Origin: Streptomyces africanus
GTDB taxonomy: Bacteria > Actinomycetota > Actinomycetes > Streptomycetales > Streptomycetaceae
Assembly (NCBI RefSeq): GCF_002150735.1
Contig: NZ_MUKA01000007.1
Span: 1-53,583, forward strand
DNA length: 53,583 nt
Direction: 5' to 3'
In this document: positions 6,498 through 15,949 of the stretch, one piece after another
How positions within the stretch are numbered: the stretch's first letter is position 1
Layout: the number at the start of each line of letters is the position of its first letter
Position numbers and translations under genes: made by a program
The notes under the pieces: generated by a model
Databases searched by the model: none
What the model saw: only the letters and a program-made list of their open reading frames with translations
Told to the model about the DNA's origin: nothing

Positions 6498-7583
6498 ATG
6501 CGCCATTCTCTGGGCCCCGTGTTGCGTCGCGCGACCGTGGGCGTCCTGGCCCTTGCCGCCATGTGGGCAGCCGGCAGTTCCCCGGCCGCCGCGCCGGCCG
6601 CCGCGCCCGCACCGGAGGCCGAGAGCCTCACCTTCACCGAGCGGTACCGCGCACTGCAGCACGGCGGCATCGTGCGCGCGGCCAACACATCGATCACCTG
6701 CCGCACGGCCGAGGGGCCTTCGTGCACGGACACCCAGGCAGGAGGGTCCGGCGTGAACGGCGACTTCGACATGTTCTACGTCGATGTCGACCGCGACCCC
6801 AACACCTACAACTCCTCCCGCGCGGAGGTCCGCCTCCCCAGCGGCTCCCGGGTGACGTACGCGCGCCTCTACTGGGGCGGCAACCTGCGCGTGGGCGAGC
6901 AGAAGCCGCCGCAGGACAACGAGCGCGTGCTGATCGCCGAACCCGGCGGAGAGTACAAGGAGTTGGTCGCGGACACGACGGTCGGACACCGCGTGGCGGA
7001 CGGCATGGACGCCTTCCAGGCCTCGGCCGACGTGACAGGGCTCGTGCGAGAGGGCGGGCCGGGCCTGTACACCGTGGCGCAGATCAACATCGCCATGGGC
7101 CGATCGGCGGCCGGAGCGTGGGGCGGCTGGACGCTGGTGGTGGCCTACGAGAACGCGTCGGAGCCACTGCGTCACCTCGCGCTCTGGGACGGCTTCACCC
7201 CGCTGAGGTCCGGTACGGCACCGGAGATCCGTGTGACCGATATGGGTTTCGCCGCGGACGCGTGGGGCCGTGCGGGCCTGGTGACGTACAACGGCGACCG
7301 CGGAACCACCGGCGACTCGCTCACCGTGACGACCGGCCAGTCCGAGTCCGCCCTCACCAACGCCGCCAACCCCCAGTACGACGTCCTCAATTCCACCATC
7401 AGTGAGCCCGGGGCGGATGCGGCACGTGTGCCCGCCTACGCCAACAACCTCGGCTACGACTCCGACGTGTTCGATCTCGGAGGCCTGCCGCACGCCGGTG
7501 ACCAGGCGACCTTCCGGCTCCACTCCCAGCAGGACGCGGCGTGGGCCGGCGTGCTCTTCGTCGCCGTCGACGCACGGCGGTGA
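6498..7583 (+). CDS. Secreted adhesin-like surface protein (DUF3344/DUF11-type N-domain)
   Basis: The 361-residue protein has a signal peptide (MRHSLGPVLRRATVGVLALAAM, cut near the AAAPAAAPA stretch) and a single globular region. The section VDRDPNTYNSSRAEVRLPSG followed by ARLYWGGNL is typical of the N-terminal domain of actinobacterial DUF11 surface proteins and of DUF3344 proteins. These are beta-rich extracellular modules, usually read as adhesin parts. There is no C-terminal anchor, so it is probably released or held by other components. The ATG at 6498 is chosen because the signal peptide starts there; a longer in-frame start lacks a ribosome site. It stands 50 bases before the polysaccharide operon on the same strand and may be its first gene. 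Confidence 0.65.
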   Translation: MRHSLGPVLRRATVGVLALAAMWAAGSSPAAAPAAAPAPEAESLTFTERYRALQHGGIVRAANTSITCRTAEGPSCTDTQAGGSGVNGDFDMFYVDVDRDPNTYNSSRAEVRLPSGSRVTYARLYWGGNLRVGEQKPPQDNERVLIAEPGGEYKELVADTTVGHRVADGMDAFQASADVTGLVREGGPGLYTVAQINIAMGRSAAGAWGGWTLVVAYENASEPLRHLALWDGFTPLRSGTAPEIRVTDMGFAADAWGRAGLVTYNGDRGTTGDSLTVTTGQSESALTNAANPQYDVLNSTISEPGADAARVPAYANNLGYDSDVFDLGGLPHAGDQATFRLHSQQDAAWAGVLFVAVDARR

Positions 7584-7633
7584 CGTTGTCGCCGCCCGCC
7601 CCGAACACCTTAGCGAGCGAGGAATCCGCCCAC

Positions 7634-8884
7634 ATGCACCTGTCATCCACCGACCCTCTCCCCAGAGTCCTGCACCTCACCCAACCGGTGGACGGCGGCG
7701 TCGCGCGCGTCGTGACGGACCTGGTCCGGGCACAGCTGTCGGACGGCCTGGACGTCACCGTGGCCTGCCCCGACAGCGCGCTGACCACGAAGCTGCGGAC
7801 GCTCGGCGCGCGCGTACGGCACTGGCACGCGACGCGGTCGCCGGGTACGTCGCTCGTCCGGGAGGTACGGCATCTGGCACGGGTGATCGACGAGGTGCGT
7901 CCCGATCTGGTGCACGCGCACAGCGCGAAGGCCGGGCTCGCCGGACGGCTCGCGGTACGCGGGCGGATTCCGACCGTCTTCCAGCCGCACGCATGGTCGT
8001 TCGAGGCGGTCAGCGGCGGCACCGCGGCCCTGGCGCTCATGTGGGAACGCTGGGGGGCACGTTGGGCCTCACGCGTGGTGTGTGTGAGCGAGGCGGAACG
8101 CGCCACCGGCATGGGTGCCAGGATCACCGGCCGGTGGACCGTCGTGCCCAACGGCATCGACCCCGAGCGCTTCCACCCGGCCGCCGCGGGCGCCGTGCGG
8201 GCCGGGCTCGCACCGCTCGCCGGCATCCACCCGGCCGCACCGCTCGCCGTGTGCGTGGGGCGGCTGTGCCGGCAGAAGGGGCAGGATGTCCTGCTGCGGG
8301 CCTGGGAAGCCGTCGTGCAGCAGGTGCCCGACGCCCGCCTCGTCCTGGTCGGCGACGGGCCGGACCACGACCGGCTTCGCGAAGGCGCCCCGCCGTCCGT
8401 GGTGTTCGCGGGAGCCGTCGCCGACGCCTCCCCCTGGTACCAGGCCGCCGATCTCGTCGTCCTGCCGTCCCGCTGGGAGGGCATGGCCCTGGCGCCACTG
8501 GAGGCGATGGCCTGCGGGCGGCCCGTGGTGGTCACGGACGTCGACGGCGCCCGCGAGAGCCTGCCGCCCTCCTTCGCCGCCCGGTGCCTGGTCCCGCCGG
8601 AGGACCCGGCCGCGCTGGCCCGGGCCGTCACCGAGTTGCTGGCCGATCCCCTGCTGTGCGAGTCGCTCGGCAGCCAGGGACGCCGGCACGTGCTGTCCAC
8701 CCACGACGTGCGGTACACCGCCGAGGCCGTCTCGGACGTCTATCGCGACCTGCTCGGCCCATGGACCGCCACCACCCCCGGCGCTGAGCACGGTCAGCCG
8801 CTCGGCACCGGACGTGGCGCCGAGGCGACCCGGACAACGCAGCGCGTCGAGCCCACCGAGTACAGGGAGTCCATCCACTCGTGA
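7634..8884 (+). CDS. Glycosyltransferase family 4
   Basis: The 416-residue cytoplasmic enzyme has the two-Rossmann (GT-B) layout of GT4. The N-terminal acceptor half contains GGVARVVTDLVRAQ, and the donor-binding C-terminal half contains VVPNGIDPERF, VGRLCRQKGQDVLL and the retaining-enzyme signature EGMALAPLEAMACGRPVV. It should transfer one sugar from a nucleotide donor to the lipid-linked repeat unit of an extracellular polysaccharide. GCGAGGAA precedes the ATG. Its last bases overlap the next gene by four (GTGA), which marks a coupled operon. The C-terminal 40 residues are charged and probably disordered. The sugar cannot be predicted. Confidence 0.9.
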   Translation: MHLSSTDPLPRVLHLTQPVDGGVARVVTDLVRAQLSDGLDVTVACPDSALTTKLRTLGARVRHWHATRSPGTSLVREVRHLARVIDEVRPDLVHAHSAKAGLAGRLAVRGRIPTVFQPHAWSFEAVSGGTAALALMWERWGARWASRVVCVSEAERATGMGARITGRWTVVPNGIDPERFHPAAAGAVRAGLAPLAGIHPAAPLAVCVGRLCRQKGQDVLLRAWEAVVQQVPDARLVLVGDGPDHDRLREGAPPSVVFAGAVADASPWYQAADLVVLPSRWEGMALAPLEAMACGRPVVVTDVDGARESLPPSFAARCLVPPEDPAALARAVTELLADPLLCESLGSQGRRHVLSTHDVRYTAEAVSDVYRDLLGPWTATTPGAEHGQPLGTGRGAEATRTTQRVEPTEYRESIHS

Positions 8885-10308
8885 CCGCCGAACGTACCGT
8901 GCCCTCCCCCGGCGTACCGCCACGGGACCACGGGTCCTCACCAGTCTCGGTCATGCCGCCGCGCGGCACCGCCACCGGTTTCCGGTCGTCCGCCCCGCGG
9001 CGCCCGGCCCGCCCCGCCTCCCCCGTCCCGCTGCTCGTCGCGGACGGCGTCGCCGCCCTGGCGGGCGCACCGGCGCTCACCGATGGCCAGCGCCATCCCC
9101 TGCTCGTCACCCTGCTGATCGTCATGTCGCTGCTGCTGCGCCGGCGCGACGGACGGCCGCCGGTACCGGCGCTGCTGGACGAACTGCCCGCCGTGTGCGG
9201 CCGCATCGCGGTGGCCTGGCTGGCACTCGCGGCGCTCGTGGCGGCGTACCGGCCGGAGCACGCGTTGTCCCTGCGTACCGTGCTGACGGGCCTCGCCCTG
9301 CACGCGGTGGCCGGCTGTGTGCTGCGCGGAGCCGTGCACGCTCGGCGGCGCGGCGCGCTGCTGCGCCACCCGCACACCGCACTCGTCCTCGGCCCGGCCG
9401 TGACCGCGCAGCGCGTGGCCACCGCCGTACTGCGTCATCCGCGGTGCGGCGTGCGGCCGGTGGGGATCGTCACCGAACAGCCGGACGGCACCGAGAGCCT
9501 GCCGGTGCTGACGACCCCTGAGGAGGTCGAGCGTGCGGTCATCCAGAACGGGGTGCGGGCGGTGCTGGCCGTGCACCCCTCGGTACGGGCCGAACAGGAG
9601 CCGCTGCTGCGGGCGCTGGCCGAGTCGGGCTGTGTGGTCTGGGAGGTCGACGCCGAGTCCCCGTCGTACGCGACGCGGGAGCGGCTGGCCGGGTTCTCCT
9701 GCCGGCGCCTGGACATGTCCCCGGCCCGGCGCGGCAGCGCGGCCAAACGGGCGCTCGACATTCTCGTGTCGGGGACGCTGCTGGTGCTGGTCAGCCCGCT
9801 GCTGCTGGCCTTCGCCGTGGCGCTGCGGCTCAGCGACGGGCCGGGCGTGGTGTTCCGGCAGGAGCGCATCGGCAGGAACGGCAAGCCGTTCACGCTGCTG
9901 AAGTTCCGTACGCACCGCCCGGTCGACGAGCACGAGTCGGCGACCCGGTGGAGCGTGGCGAACGAGAACGAGATGCGCTGGTTCTGCCGGATGCTGCGGC
10001 GCACCTCGCTCGACGAACTGCTCCAGCTGTGGAACGTGCTGCGGGGCGACATGAGCCTGGTCGGACCACGGCCCGAACGCCCTTACTTCGTCGCGCAGTT
10101 CGGCCAGACCTACCCCGGTTACTCGGTCCGCCACCGCATGCGGACCGGCATCACCGGCCTCGCCCAGATCCACGGCCTGCGCGGCGACACCTCGATCGAG
10201 GACCGCTGCCGGTTCGACAACGCCTACATCGACGACTGGTCCCTGTGGCAGGACGTCTGCATCCTGCTGCGCACCGCGGCCACGGTGGTACGTCCCACGG
10301 GGAGCTGA
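8881..10308 (+). CDS. Polyprenyl glycosylphosphotransferase (initiating sugar transferase)
   Basis: The 475-residue membrane enzyme transfers a sugar-1-phosphate to undecaprenyl phosphate and so starts repeat-unit synthesis. After a disordered N-terminus come several hydrophobic segments and a CoA-binding-like middle region. The catalytic bacterial sugar transferase domain begins near residue 287: KRALDILVSGTLLV as membrane anchor, RQERIGRNGKPFTLLKFRT, then the diagnostic LDELLQLWNVLRGDMSLVGPRP. It resembles WbaP/WcaJ-type proteins. GTG start in a 4-base overlap with the GT4 gene. This enzyme class defines a lipid-linked, Wzx/Wzy-type pathway. Confidence 0.93.
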   Translation: MTAERTVPSPGVPPRDHGSSPVSVMPPRGTATGFRSSAPRRPARPASPVPLLVADGVAALAGAPALTDGQRHPLLVTLLIVMSLLLRRRDGRPPVPALLDELPAVCGRIAVAWLALAALVAAYRPEHALSLRTVLTGLALHAVAGCVLRGAVHARRRGALLRHPHTALVLGPAVTAQRVATAVLRHPRCGVRPVGIVTEQPDGTESLPVLTTPEEVERAVIQNGVRAVLAVHPSVRAEQEPLLRALAESGCVVWEVDAESPSYATRERLAGFSCRRLDMSPARRGSAAKRALDILVSGTLLVLVSPLLLAFAVALRLSDGPGVVFRQERIGRNGKPFTLLKFRTHRPVDEHESATRWSVANENEMRWFCRMLRRTSLDELLQLWNVLRGDMSLVGPRPERPYFVAQFGQTYPGYSVRHRMRTGITGLAQIHGLRGDTSIEDRCRFDNAYIDDWSLWQDVCILLRTAATVVRPTGS

Positions 10309-10313
10309 CAGAG

Positions 10314-11654
10314 GTGAGCCTCGCACTGACACCGCTCCCCCGCCGCGTCGCCGCCCTGGCGCCGGCCCTGCCCGTGATGGCCGTACCCGCCCTGCTGGCG
10401 CTGCCGCTGACGGCGGACGGCGCGGGGCCCGCCGACGTGCTCTCCGGGCTGGTGGTGGTGTACTGCGTGTTCCGTCTGCTGTTCGAACGGCGGCGCCCGT
10501 TGTCGCCCGCCGCCGCCGTGGTGCTGGGCCTGCCGGTGGTGGGGCTCGCGCTCGCCGCCATGGGGGCGTTCTCGTCCCAGGCCGGGCTCACCGGCCTGGG
10601 ACGCTATCTGCAGACCTTCGTCCTCGTTCCGGCGGCCGTGCTGCTGCTGCTGCGCGACCGGTCCGGCTTCCGGCTGGTGGCCTGGTCGTTCGTGGGGCTG
10701 GGTCTGTGTCAGGGGGCCGTCGGCGTCCACCAGTTCGTCACCCGGACCGGCGCCTCCTACCAGGGCGAGAACATCCGGGCGGTCGGCACCTTCGGGGCGC
10801 ACGACGTGATGGGCATGGCGACGGCGGTCGCCCTCGGCGTGGTGTGCGCGGTCGGGATCGCGCTGGGCCGGGTGTCCGTACGGCAGCGGGTGGCCGCCGC
10901 CGCGTGCGCTCTGGTGCTGCTGCTGCCGCTCGCGCTCTCCTTCAGCCGCGGAGCCTGGATCGCGACCGTCCTGACGTGCACCCTGCAGCTGGTGCTGACC
11001 GGGTTGCGGCGCGCGCTCAAGGTGGCGGCGGCCACGTTCGCCGCGGGTGTGATCCTGGTGGGCGGCTTCGGTGTGGGTTCGGCGGTTCTGCAGGAGCGGA
11101 TCGACAGCATCGCCCAGGTCGCCGACGCCCCCGACCAGTCCGTCGTCGACCGGTACACCCTGTGGGCGTCCGCCACGGACATCTGGCGGCAGCACCCGCT
11201 GACAGGTGTCGGGCTGAAGGGCTTCCCCGAGTACCGGGACGGGCACGCCACGCTTGCGCTGTCGTCGGGCAGCGAGACCGACGGCCCGGGTATGAAGTAC
11301 CAGAGGCAGCCGTTGCTGTCCCCGCACAACATGTACCTGCTGGTGCTGAGCGAGCAGGGCCTGATCGGGCTGCTCGCGCTCGCCGGGAGCTGGCTGGCGC
11401 TGCTGGTGTGCGGGACGCGGCGTCTGGTGCGCGTCCGCGCCCGCGGCCCGGGACTCGACTGCGGGCTCGTCGCCTGCGGGCTGCTGGTCTGGACGCTGAC
11501 CGACTTCGTGTACGGAGACATCGGCGGTCCCTCGACCGTGCTGATGGCCGTGTCCATGGGGCTCGGGGCCTGGTGGGCGCTGACCGGCGAGGCGCGTGTG
11601 GACGCGCCCCGCAGCGAGGTGCCGGAACCCGCCGAGGAGGCCCTGGCGCGATGA
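10314..11654 (+). CDS. O-antigen ligase/Wzy-like polysaccharide polymerase
   Basis: The 446-residue protein is almost wholly membrane-embedded, with about ten or more hydrophobic segments. It carries the Wzy_C/O-antigen ligase hallmarks: SFSRGAWIA near residue 211, the GVGLKGFPEY motif of the long outer loop, and SPHNMYLLVLSEQGLIGL near residue 335. It probably polymerises repeat units outside the membrane or ligates the finished chain. The GTG at 10314 with GGGGAG upstream is the start; the frame is open further upstream but overlaps the catalytic end of the sugar transferase. It overlaps the flippase gene by four bases. Confidence 0.88.
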   Translation: MSLALTPLPRRVAALAPALPVMAVPALLALPLTADGAGPADVLSGLVVVYCVFRLLFERRRPLSPAAAVVLGLPVVGLALAAMGAFSSQAGLTGLGRYLQTFVLVPAAVLLLLRDRSGFRLVAWSFVGLGLCQGAVGVHQFVTRTGASYQGENIRAVGTFGAHDVMGMATAVALGVVCAVGIALGRVSVRQRVAAAACALVLLLPLALSFSRGAWIATVLTCTLQLVLTGLRRALKVAAATFAAGVILVGGFGVGSAVLQERIDSIAQVADAPDQSVVDRYTLWASATDIWRQHPLTGVGLKGFPEYRDGHATLALSSGSETDGPGMKYQRQPLLSPHNMYLLVLSEQGLIGLLALAGSWLALLVCGTRRLVRVRARGPGLDCGLVACGLLVWTLTDFVYGDIGGPSTVLMAVSMGLGAWWALTGEARVDAPRSEVPEPAEEALAR

Positions 11655-13348
11655 CGGTGGTGCCCTCGCAGTCCCCCGGGTCCGACACGGACGACGCGGC
11701 GACCGTGCCCCCGGCGCGTGCCGCCACCAGGGCCGGGGACCGTACCGACCCGGCCTCGGCGGCGTCGGTCTCCGGAAGTTTCCTGGCCAGGGCCGCGCTG
11801 GTCACGGCGTCGCTGTCCATCGTCGGCTCACTGCTCGGCCTGGTGCGCGACCAGTCGCTGGCGCGGCTGTTCGGCGCCGGGAGCGACACGGACGCCTTTC
11901 TGGTCGCGTGGACCGTCCCGGAGTTCGCCTCCACACTGCTCATCGAGGACGGGCTGGCGATCGCGCTGATCCCCGCGTTCAGCATGGCGCTGGCCCGCCG
12001 CGCCCGGGGCGCCCCGGGCGACCCGGTCCGCGCCCTGGTCGGCGCCACCCTGCCCCGGCTGTGCCTCGCCCTCGCCGCGGTGGCCGCGCTGGTCGCCGGC
12101 ACCGCCCCCTACCTGGTCCAGGCCCTCGCCCCCGGCCTGCCCGACCCCCGGCTCGCCGCCGACTGCACCCGGATCACCGCGACCTGCGTGCTGGCCTTCG
12201 GGCTCGCCGGGTACTGCAGTGCCGCCCTGCGGGCCCACCGCTGTTTCCTCGCGCCCGCGGCGATCTACGTCGCCTACAACACCGGCATCATCGCCGCGAT
12301 GTTCCTCCTCGGCGACGGCTGGGGCGTGCGCTCCGCCGCGGTCGGGGTCGCGGCGGGCGGCTGTCTGATGGTGGCGGTGCAACTGCCGTCGCTGTGGCGG
12401 CGACTGGCGTCGCGTACGACGCCCCTCGCCCGGGCCGGGGCGCCGGTCGAGGAGCGGCCGATGCAACTCGCCCTGGTCGCCGCCGTGCTCCTCTTCGCCC
12501 TGTGCCGTCAGTCGCAGGTCCTCGCCGAACGCTTCCTCGCCTCCGGCCTGCCCGCCGGTGCCATCTCGCACCTGAACTACGCGCAGAAGGTCGCCCAGAT
12601 CCCGATGACGCTGTCGCTGATGGTGTGCACCGTCACCTTCCCGGTGGTGGCGCGGGCCCTCGCGGACGGCGACACCGCGCGGGCCCGCAGCCGCGTGGAG
12701 CGGGACCTGGCGCTCGCCTCGTGTGTGGTGCTGCTCGGCATGTGCGCGGTGATCGCCTGCGCCCCCCAGATGATCGAACTGCTCTTCCAGCGGGGCGCGT
12801 TCACCGCGGGCGACACCGCGGCGACGGCGGACGTCATGCGCGTGTACGCCCTCGGGCTGCTGAGCCAGACCCTGGTGGGCGCCCTCGTGCGCTCCTACTT
12901 CTCGGCCGGCCGGGCCAGCTGGTACCCCCTCGGCGCGATGGCGGCGGGCATCGCCGTGACGTCCTGGATCGGCGCCGCCACCGTGCACTCCTGGGGTGTG
13001 GCGGGGATCGCCGCCGCCAATGCGCTGGGCATCACCGTCACGGCCGTCCTGCTGCTCGCCGGACTGCGAACGGGCCGGCCGAACAACCCCCACAGCGTCT
13101 CGGTCGGTGTCCGGCGGGTCCTGGCCGAACTGAGCAGGCTGGTGTGCGCCGCGGTCGTCGCCACGGCCGCCGGTGCGTTCGCCGCGAGCCGGCTGCCGTC
13201 CCCGGCGGCGGGCCTCGCGGCCGGCTGCCTGACCGTGACCTTCGTCTTCGTCCCGCTCACCTGGGCCCTCGGTGCCCAGAGTCCCGCGTCCGCTCTGCGC
13301 TTCCTACGCGCCGTCACACGAAGGCTCACACATGGCCGCTTCCGTTGA
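11651..13348 (+). CDS. MurJ/MviN-family lipid-linked oligosaccharide flippase
   Basis: The 565-residue integral membrane protein has about 14 hydrophobic segments and the MurJ signature near its N-terminus (SIVGSLLGLVRDQSLARLFG, then TDAFLVAWTVPEF). In this operon it most likely acts as the Wzx step, flipping undecaprenyl-linked repeat units across the membrane. A housekeeping lipid II flippase would normally sit elsewhere in the genome. The first 45 residues are Pro/Ala/Thr-rich and hydrophilic. ATG start within the ATGA overlap with the polymerase gene. Confidence 0.9.
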   Translation: MTVVPSQSPGSDTDDAATVPPARAATRAGDRTDPASAASVSGSFLARAALVTASLSIVGSLLGLVRDQSLARLFGAGSDTDAFLVAWTVPEFASTLLIEDGLAIALIPAFSMALARRARGAPGDPVRALVGATLPRLCLALAAVAALVAGTAPYLVQALAPGLPDPRLAADCTRITATCVLAFGLAGYCSAALRAHRCFLAPAAIYVAYNTGIIAAMFLLGDGWGVRSAAVGVAAGGCLMVAVQLPSLWRRLASRTTPLARAGAPVEERPMQLALVAAVLLFALCRQSQVLAERFLASGLPAGAISHLNYAQKVAQIPMTLSLMVCTVTFPVVARALADGDTARARSRVERDLALASCVVLLGMCAVIACAPQMIELLFQRGAFTAGDTAATADVMRVYALGLLSQTLVGALVRSYFSAGRASWYPLGAMAAGIAVTSWIGAATVHSWGVAGIAAANALGITVTAVLLLAGLRTGRPNNPHSVSVGVRRVLAELSRLVCAAVVATAAGAFAASRLPSPAAGLAAGCLTVTFVFVPLTWALGAQSPASALRFLRAVTRRLTHGRFR

Positions 13349-14096
13349 TTCCCTCGACACCGGCAGACCCCCGGCCCCGCACCGGGGTCCGGCCCCCTGG
13401 GTGGCGATGTACCACTCGGTGGGCGACTGCTCGGACGACCCGTACCGCATCACGGTCACGCCCGAGCGGCTCGGCAGGCAGCTGGCCTGGCTGCGCCGGC
13501 GCGGGCTGCGGGGCGTGTCCGTGACCGAGCTGCTCGCCGCCCGCGCCCGGGGCGAGGGGCGGAACCTGGTCGGGCTGACCTTCGACGACGGGTACGCCGA
13601 CTTCGTCACCGACGCCCTGCCGCTGCTGCACCGCTGGGACTGCGGGGCCACCCTCTTCGTGCTGCCCGGACGGCTCGGCGGCGACAACGCCTGGGATCCG
13701 CTCGGCCCGCGCAAGCCGCTCCTGACGGCGGACGGCATCCGGCACGCGGCCGCCCAAGGAGTGGAGATCGGCTCGCACGGGCTGACGCACGTCGACCTCA
13801 CCAAGGCGGACGACGTCACCCTCAAGGCCGAGGTCGCCGAGAGCCGCGCACAGCTCGAGGAGCTGACCGGCGCCCCCGTCGACGGCTTCTGCTACCCCTA
13901 CGGCACGATCGACGCCCGCGCCGTCCAGGCCGTACGGGAAGCGGGCTACGCCTACGCCTGCGCCATCGACCCCGGCCCGCTGACCGGTCCGCACGCCCTG
14001 CCGCGCGTGTACGTCGGCCAGGACGACACGGCATGGCGCCTGCACCTCAAGCACTGGCTGCACCGGCTGCGCCGGCGCCCGGTGGAGGGCCTGTGA
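13332..14096 (+). CDS. Polysaccharide deacetylase (CE4, NodB-like)
   Basis: The 254-residue enzyme removes N- or O-acetyl groups from polysaccharide. The metal-dependent CE4 motifs are present in order: TFDDGYADF (Asp85, Asp86), SHGLTH (His149, His153) and the YPYG loop (188-191). There is no signal peptide or membrane segment, which is unusual for enzymes that act on finished extracellular polymer. It may act on lipid-linked intermediates at the inner face. The gene overlaps the flippase gene by 17 bases and ends one base before the second GT4 gene. Confidence 0.9.
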   Translation: MAASVDSLDTGRPPAPHRGPAPWVAMYHSVGDCSDDPYRITVTPERLGRQLAWLRRRGLRGVSVTELLAARARGEGRNLVGLTFDDGYADFVTDALPLLHRWDCGATLFVLPGRLGGDNAWDPLGPRKPLLTADGIRHAAAQGVEIGSHGLTHVDLTKADDVTLKAEVAESRAQLEELTGAPVDGFCYPYGTIDARAVQAVREAGYAYACAIDPGPLTGPHALPRVYVGQDDTAWRLHLKHWLHRLRRRPVEGL

Positions 14097-14097
14097 G

Positions 14098-15246
14098 ATG
14101 AGGGCTCTGCACATCATCACCGGCCTCGGCGTCGGCGGGGCGGAACAGCAGTTGCGCCTGCTGCTGCGTCACCTGCCGGTCGACTGCGACGTCGTGACGC
14201 TCACCAACCCCGGTGCGGTCGCCGAGGGCCTCGCGGCCGACGGCGTCCGTGTCACGCATCTCGGCATGGGCGGCAACCGTGACCTGGCCGCGCTGCCGCG
14301 CCTGGTCCGGCTGATCCGCGCCGGCGGCTACGACCTGGTGCACACCCACCTGTACCGCGCCTGCGTCTACGGCCGGTTCGCCGCGCGCGTGGCCGGGGTC
14401 CGGGCGGTCGTCGCCACAGAACACTCCCTGGGCGACTCGCAGATGGAGGGCCGCAGGCTGACGGCGGGGGTGCGCGGGCTGTACCTCGCCAGCGAGCGGC
14501 TCGGTTCGGCGACGGTCGCCGTCTCCCCGACGGTGGCCGAGCGCCTGAAGCGCTGGGGCGTGCCCGCGCCCCGCATCGAGGTCGTCCCGAACGGCATCGA
14601 CCTGGACCGCTTCCGCTTCGACCCGGAGCGGCGGGAGCACACCCGCCGGCGCCTCGGCCTGCCGGAGGACGCCTGGGTCGTGGGCGGTGTGGGCCGGCTC
14701 ACCGCGGGGAAGCGGTTCGACGTCCTCGTCCGCGCGCTCGCCCTGCTGCCGGACGACCACCGGCTGCTGCTGGTGGGCGGCGGCCCCGAGGAGCACGCCC
14801 TGCGGCGCACGGCCCACGAGGCGGGCGTGGCCGACCGCGTGGTGTTCACCGGCGAACGTCCCTACGTGTCCGACGGCTCGCCCGGTCCGGACCTGCCCTC
14901 GCTCACGTCGGCGATGGACCTGCTCGCGTCCCCGTCCACGGAGGAGGCCTTCGGCCTGGCGGCCGTGGAGGCGCTGGCCGCCGGCCTGCCCGTGCTCTAC
15001 GCCTCCTGTCCGGCCATCGAGGACGTGCGGCCGTCCGCCGCCGACGCCCGGCGTGTGCACGGCGGCCCCGAGGCATACGCCCGCGCGATCGCCGAGGTCC
15101 GCGAGGCCGGCGCCCGGCCGCGCACGGCCTCGGAGGTCGCCCACCACTACAGCATCACCCACTGCGCGGCCCGTCTGACGGACGTGTACGCGGCAGCGGT
15201 CTCCAGTTCACCGTCCCCCTCACTTCTGGGAGCCACCTCCTCATGA
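14098..15246 (+). CDS. Glycosyltransferase family 4
   Basis: The 382-residue GT-B enzyme begins with the acceptor-domain motif ITGLGVGGAEQQLRLLLRHL. It continues with VVPNGIDLDRF, VGRLTAGKRFDVL and the C-terminal signature STEEAFGLAAVEALAAGLPVLY typical of GT4. It is the second glycosyltransferase of the polysaccharide operon, so the repeat unit may have about three sugars counting the one added by the initiating enzyme. The ATG is one base after the deacetylase stop. The gene overlaps the Wzz-like gene by four bases. Confidence 0.9.
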   Translation: MRALHIITGLGVGGAEQQLRLLLRHLPVDCDVVTLTNPGAVAEGLAADGVRVTHLGMGGNRDLAALPRLVRLIRAGGYDLVHTHLYRACVYGRFAARVAGVRAVVATEHSLGDSQMEGRRLTAGVRGLYLASERLGSATVAVSPTVAERLKRWGVPAPRIEVVPNGIDLDRFRFDPERREHTRRRLGLPEDAWVVGGVGRLTAGKRFDVLVRALALLPDDHRLLLVGGGPEEHALRRTAHEAGVADRVVFTGERPYVSDGSPGPDLPSLTSAMDLLASPSTEEAFGLAAVEALAAGLPVLYASCPAIEDVRPSAADARRVHGGPEAYARAIAEVREAGARPRTASEVAHHYSITHCAARLTDVYAAAVSSSPSPSLLGATSS

Positions 15247-15899
15247 CCGACACTCCGACCCGCCAGCGCCGCCTGTCCCCGGCTCGTCTCAAGGGACTTC
15301 CCCTGTGGTCCGTGCTCGCGGCCGGCACCCTCGCCGGGGGGCTGCTCGGCGGTGCGTACGGCTGGCTCACACCGTCCACGTACACGGCCACGAGCTACGT
15401 CATCGCCGTACCGACCGAAAAGTCCACGCCGGACGCCGCCCTCGGATTCGCTCAGGCGTACGGCCGGGTCGCCGGCCAGCTCGCCGTGCTCGGGGACGCG
15501 CAGGTGTACGCGGGTGTGCCCGTGCAGACCCTGCAGCGCAGTGTGCGCACGGCGACGTCGCCGGACGCGCCGATGGTCGCCGTCTCGGCCACTTCCTCGC
15601 GCCCCGGCCTCGCCGTCGACATGGCCAACGCGGTCACCCGCGCGCTGACCCGCCACGCCGAAGACAGCAGGGGCAACACCAACGTGCGGCTCGTGCCGTT
15701 CTCGCGGGCGGTGGAGCCGCGGGAGCCGACGTCCGCGTCACCGGCGGTGACCGGTCTGGTGGGGGCGAGCGCGGGCGGTCTGCTGGGCGGTCTGGCCCTG
15801 CTGGCGCGGCCGAGGAGGAACGGCCAGGACGACGAACCCGCCCAGGCCCCCTCGGTGCCCGGCCCCGCCGCCGCCGCCGATGTGCGCGGACAACGGTGA
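15243..15899 (+). CDS. Wzz-like polysaccharide chain-length/co-polymerase protein
   Basis: The 218-residue protein has the layout of chain-length determinants: an N-terminal membrane segment (LWSVLAAGTLAGGLLGGAYGWL, about residues 22-43), an extracytoplasmic domain beginning TYTATSYVIAVP, and a second membrane segment (TGLVGASAGGLLGGLALLA, about 173-191). A short Pro/Ala-rich cytoplasmic tail follows. No tyrosine-kinase domain is attached, so this is the membrane half of a Wzz/Wzc-type system, as in many Gram-positive clusters. It is the last gene of the coupled operon. Confidence 0.82.
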   Translation: MTDTPTRQRRLSPARLKGLPLWSVLAAGTLAGGLLGGAYGWLTPSTYTATSYVIAVPTEKSTPDAALGFAQAYGRVAGQLAVLGDAQVYAGVPVQTLQRSVRTATSPDAPMVAVSATSSRPGLAVDMANAVTRALTRHAEDSRGNTNVRLVPFSRAVEPREPTSASPAVTGLVGASAGGLLGGLALLARPRRNGQDDEPAQAPSVPGPAAAADVRGQR

Positions 15900-15928
15900 C
15901 GACGGGGGGCCTGGCCGGACACGCCGGG

Positions 15929-15949
15929 GAGCGCTGTTTCGCCGCGCTC
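15929..15949. terminator. Weak putative terminator between convergent genes
   Basis: GAGCGC and GCGCTC arms with a 9-base loop lie between the Wzz-like gene and the converging GH26-like gene, touching the stop of the latter. The stem is short, so the call is tentative. Confidence 0.35.

Noticed and set aside
11651..13348. Flippase as the essential lipid II flippase MurJ
   Set aside because: The family is MurJ-like, but the gene is embedded in a coupled polysaccharide operon, so a Wzx role is more likely.
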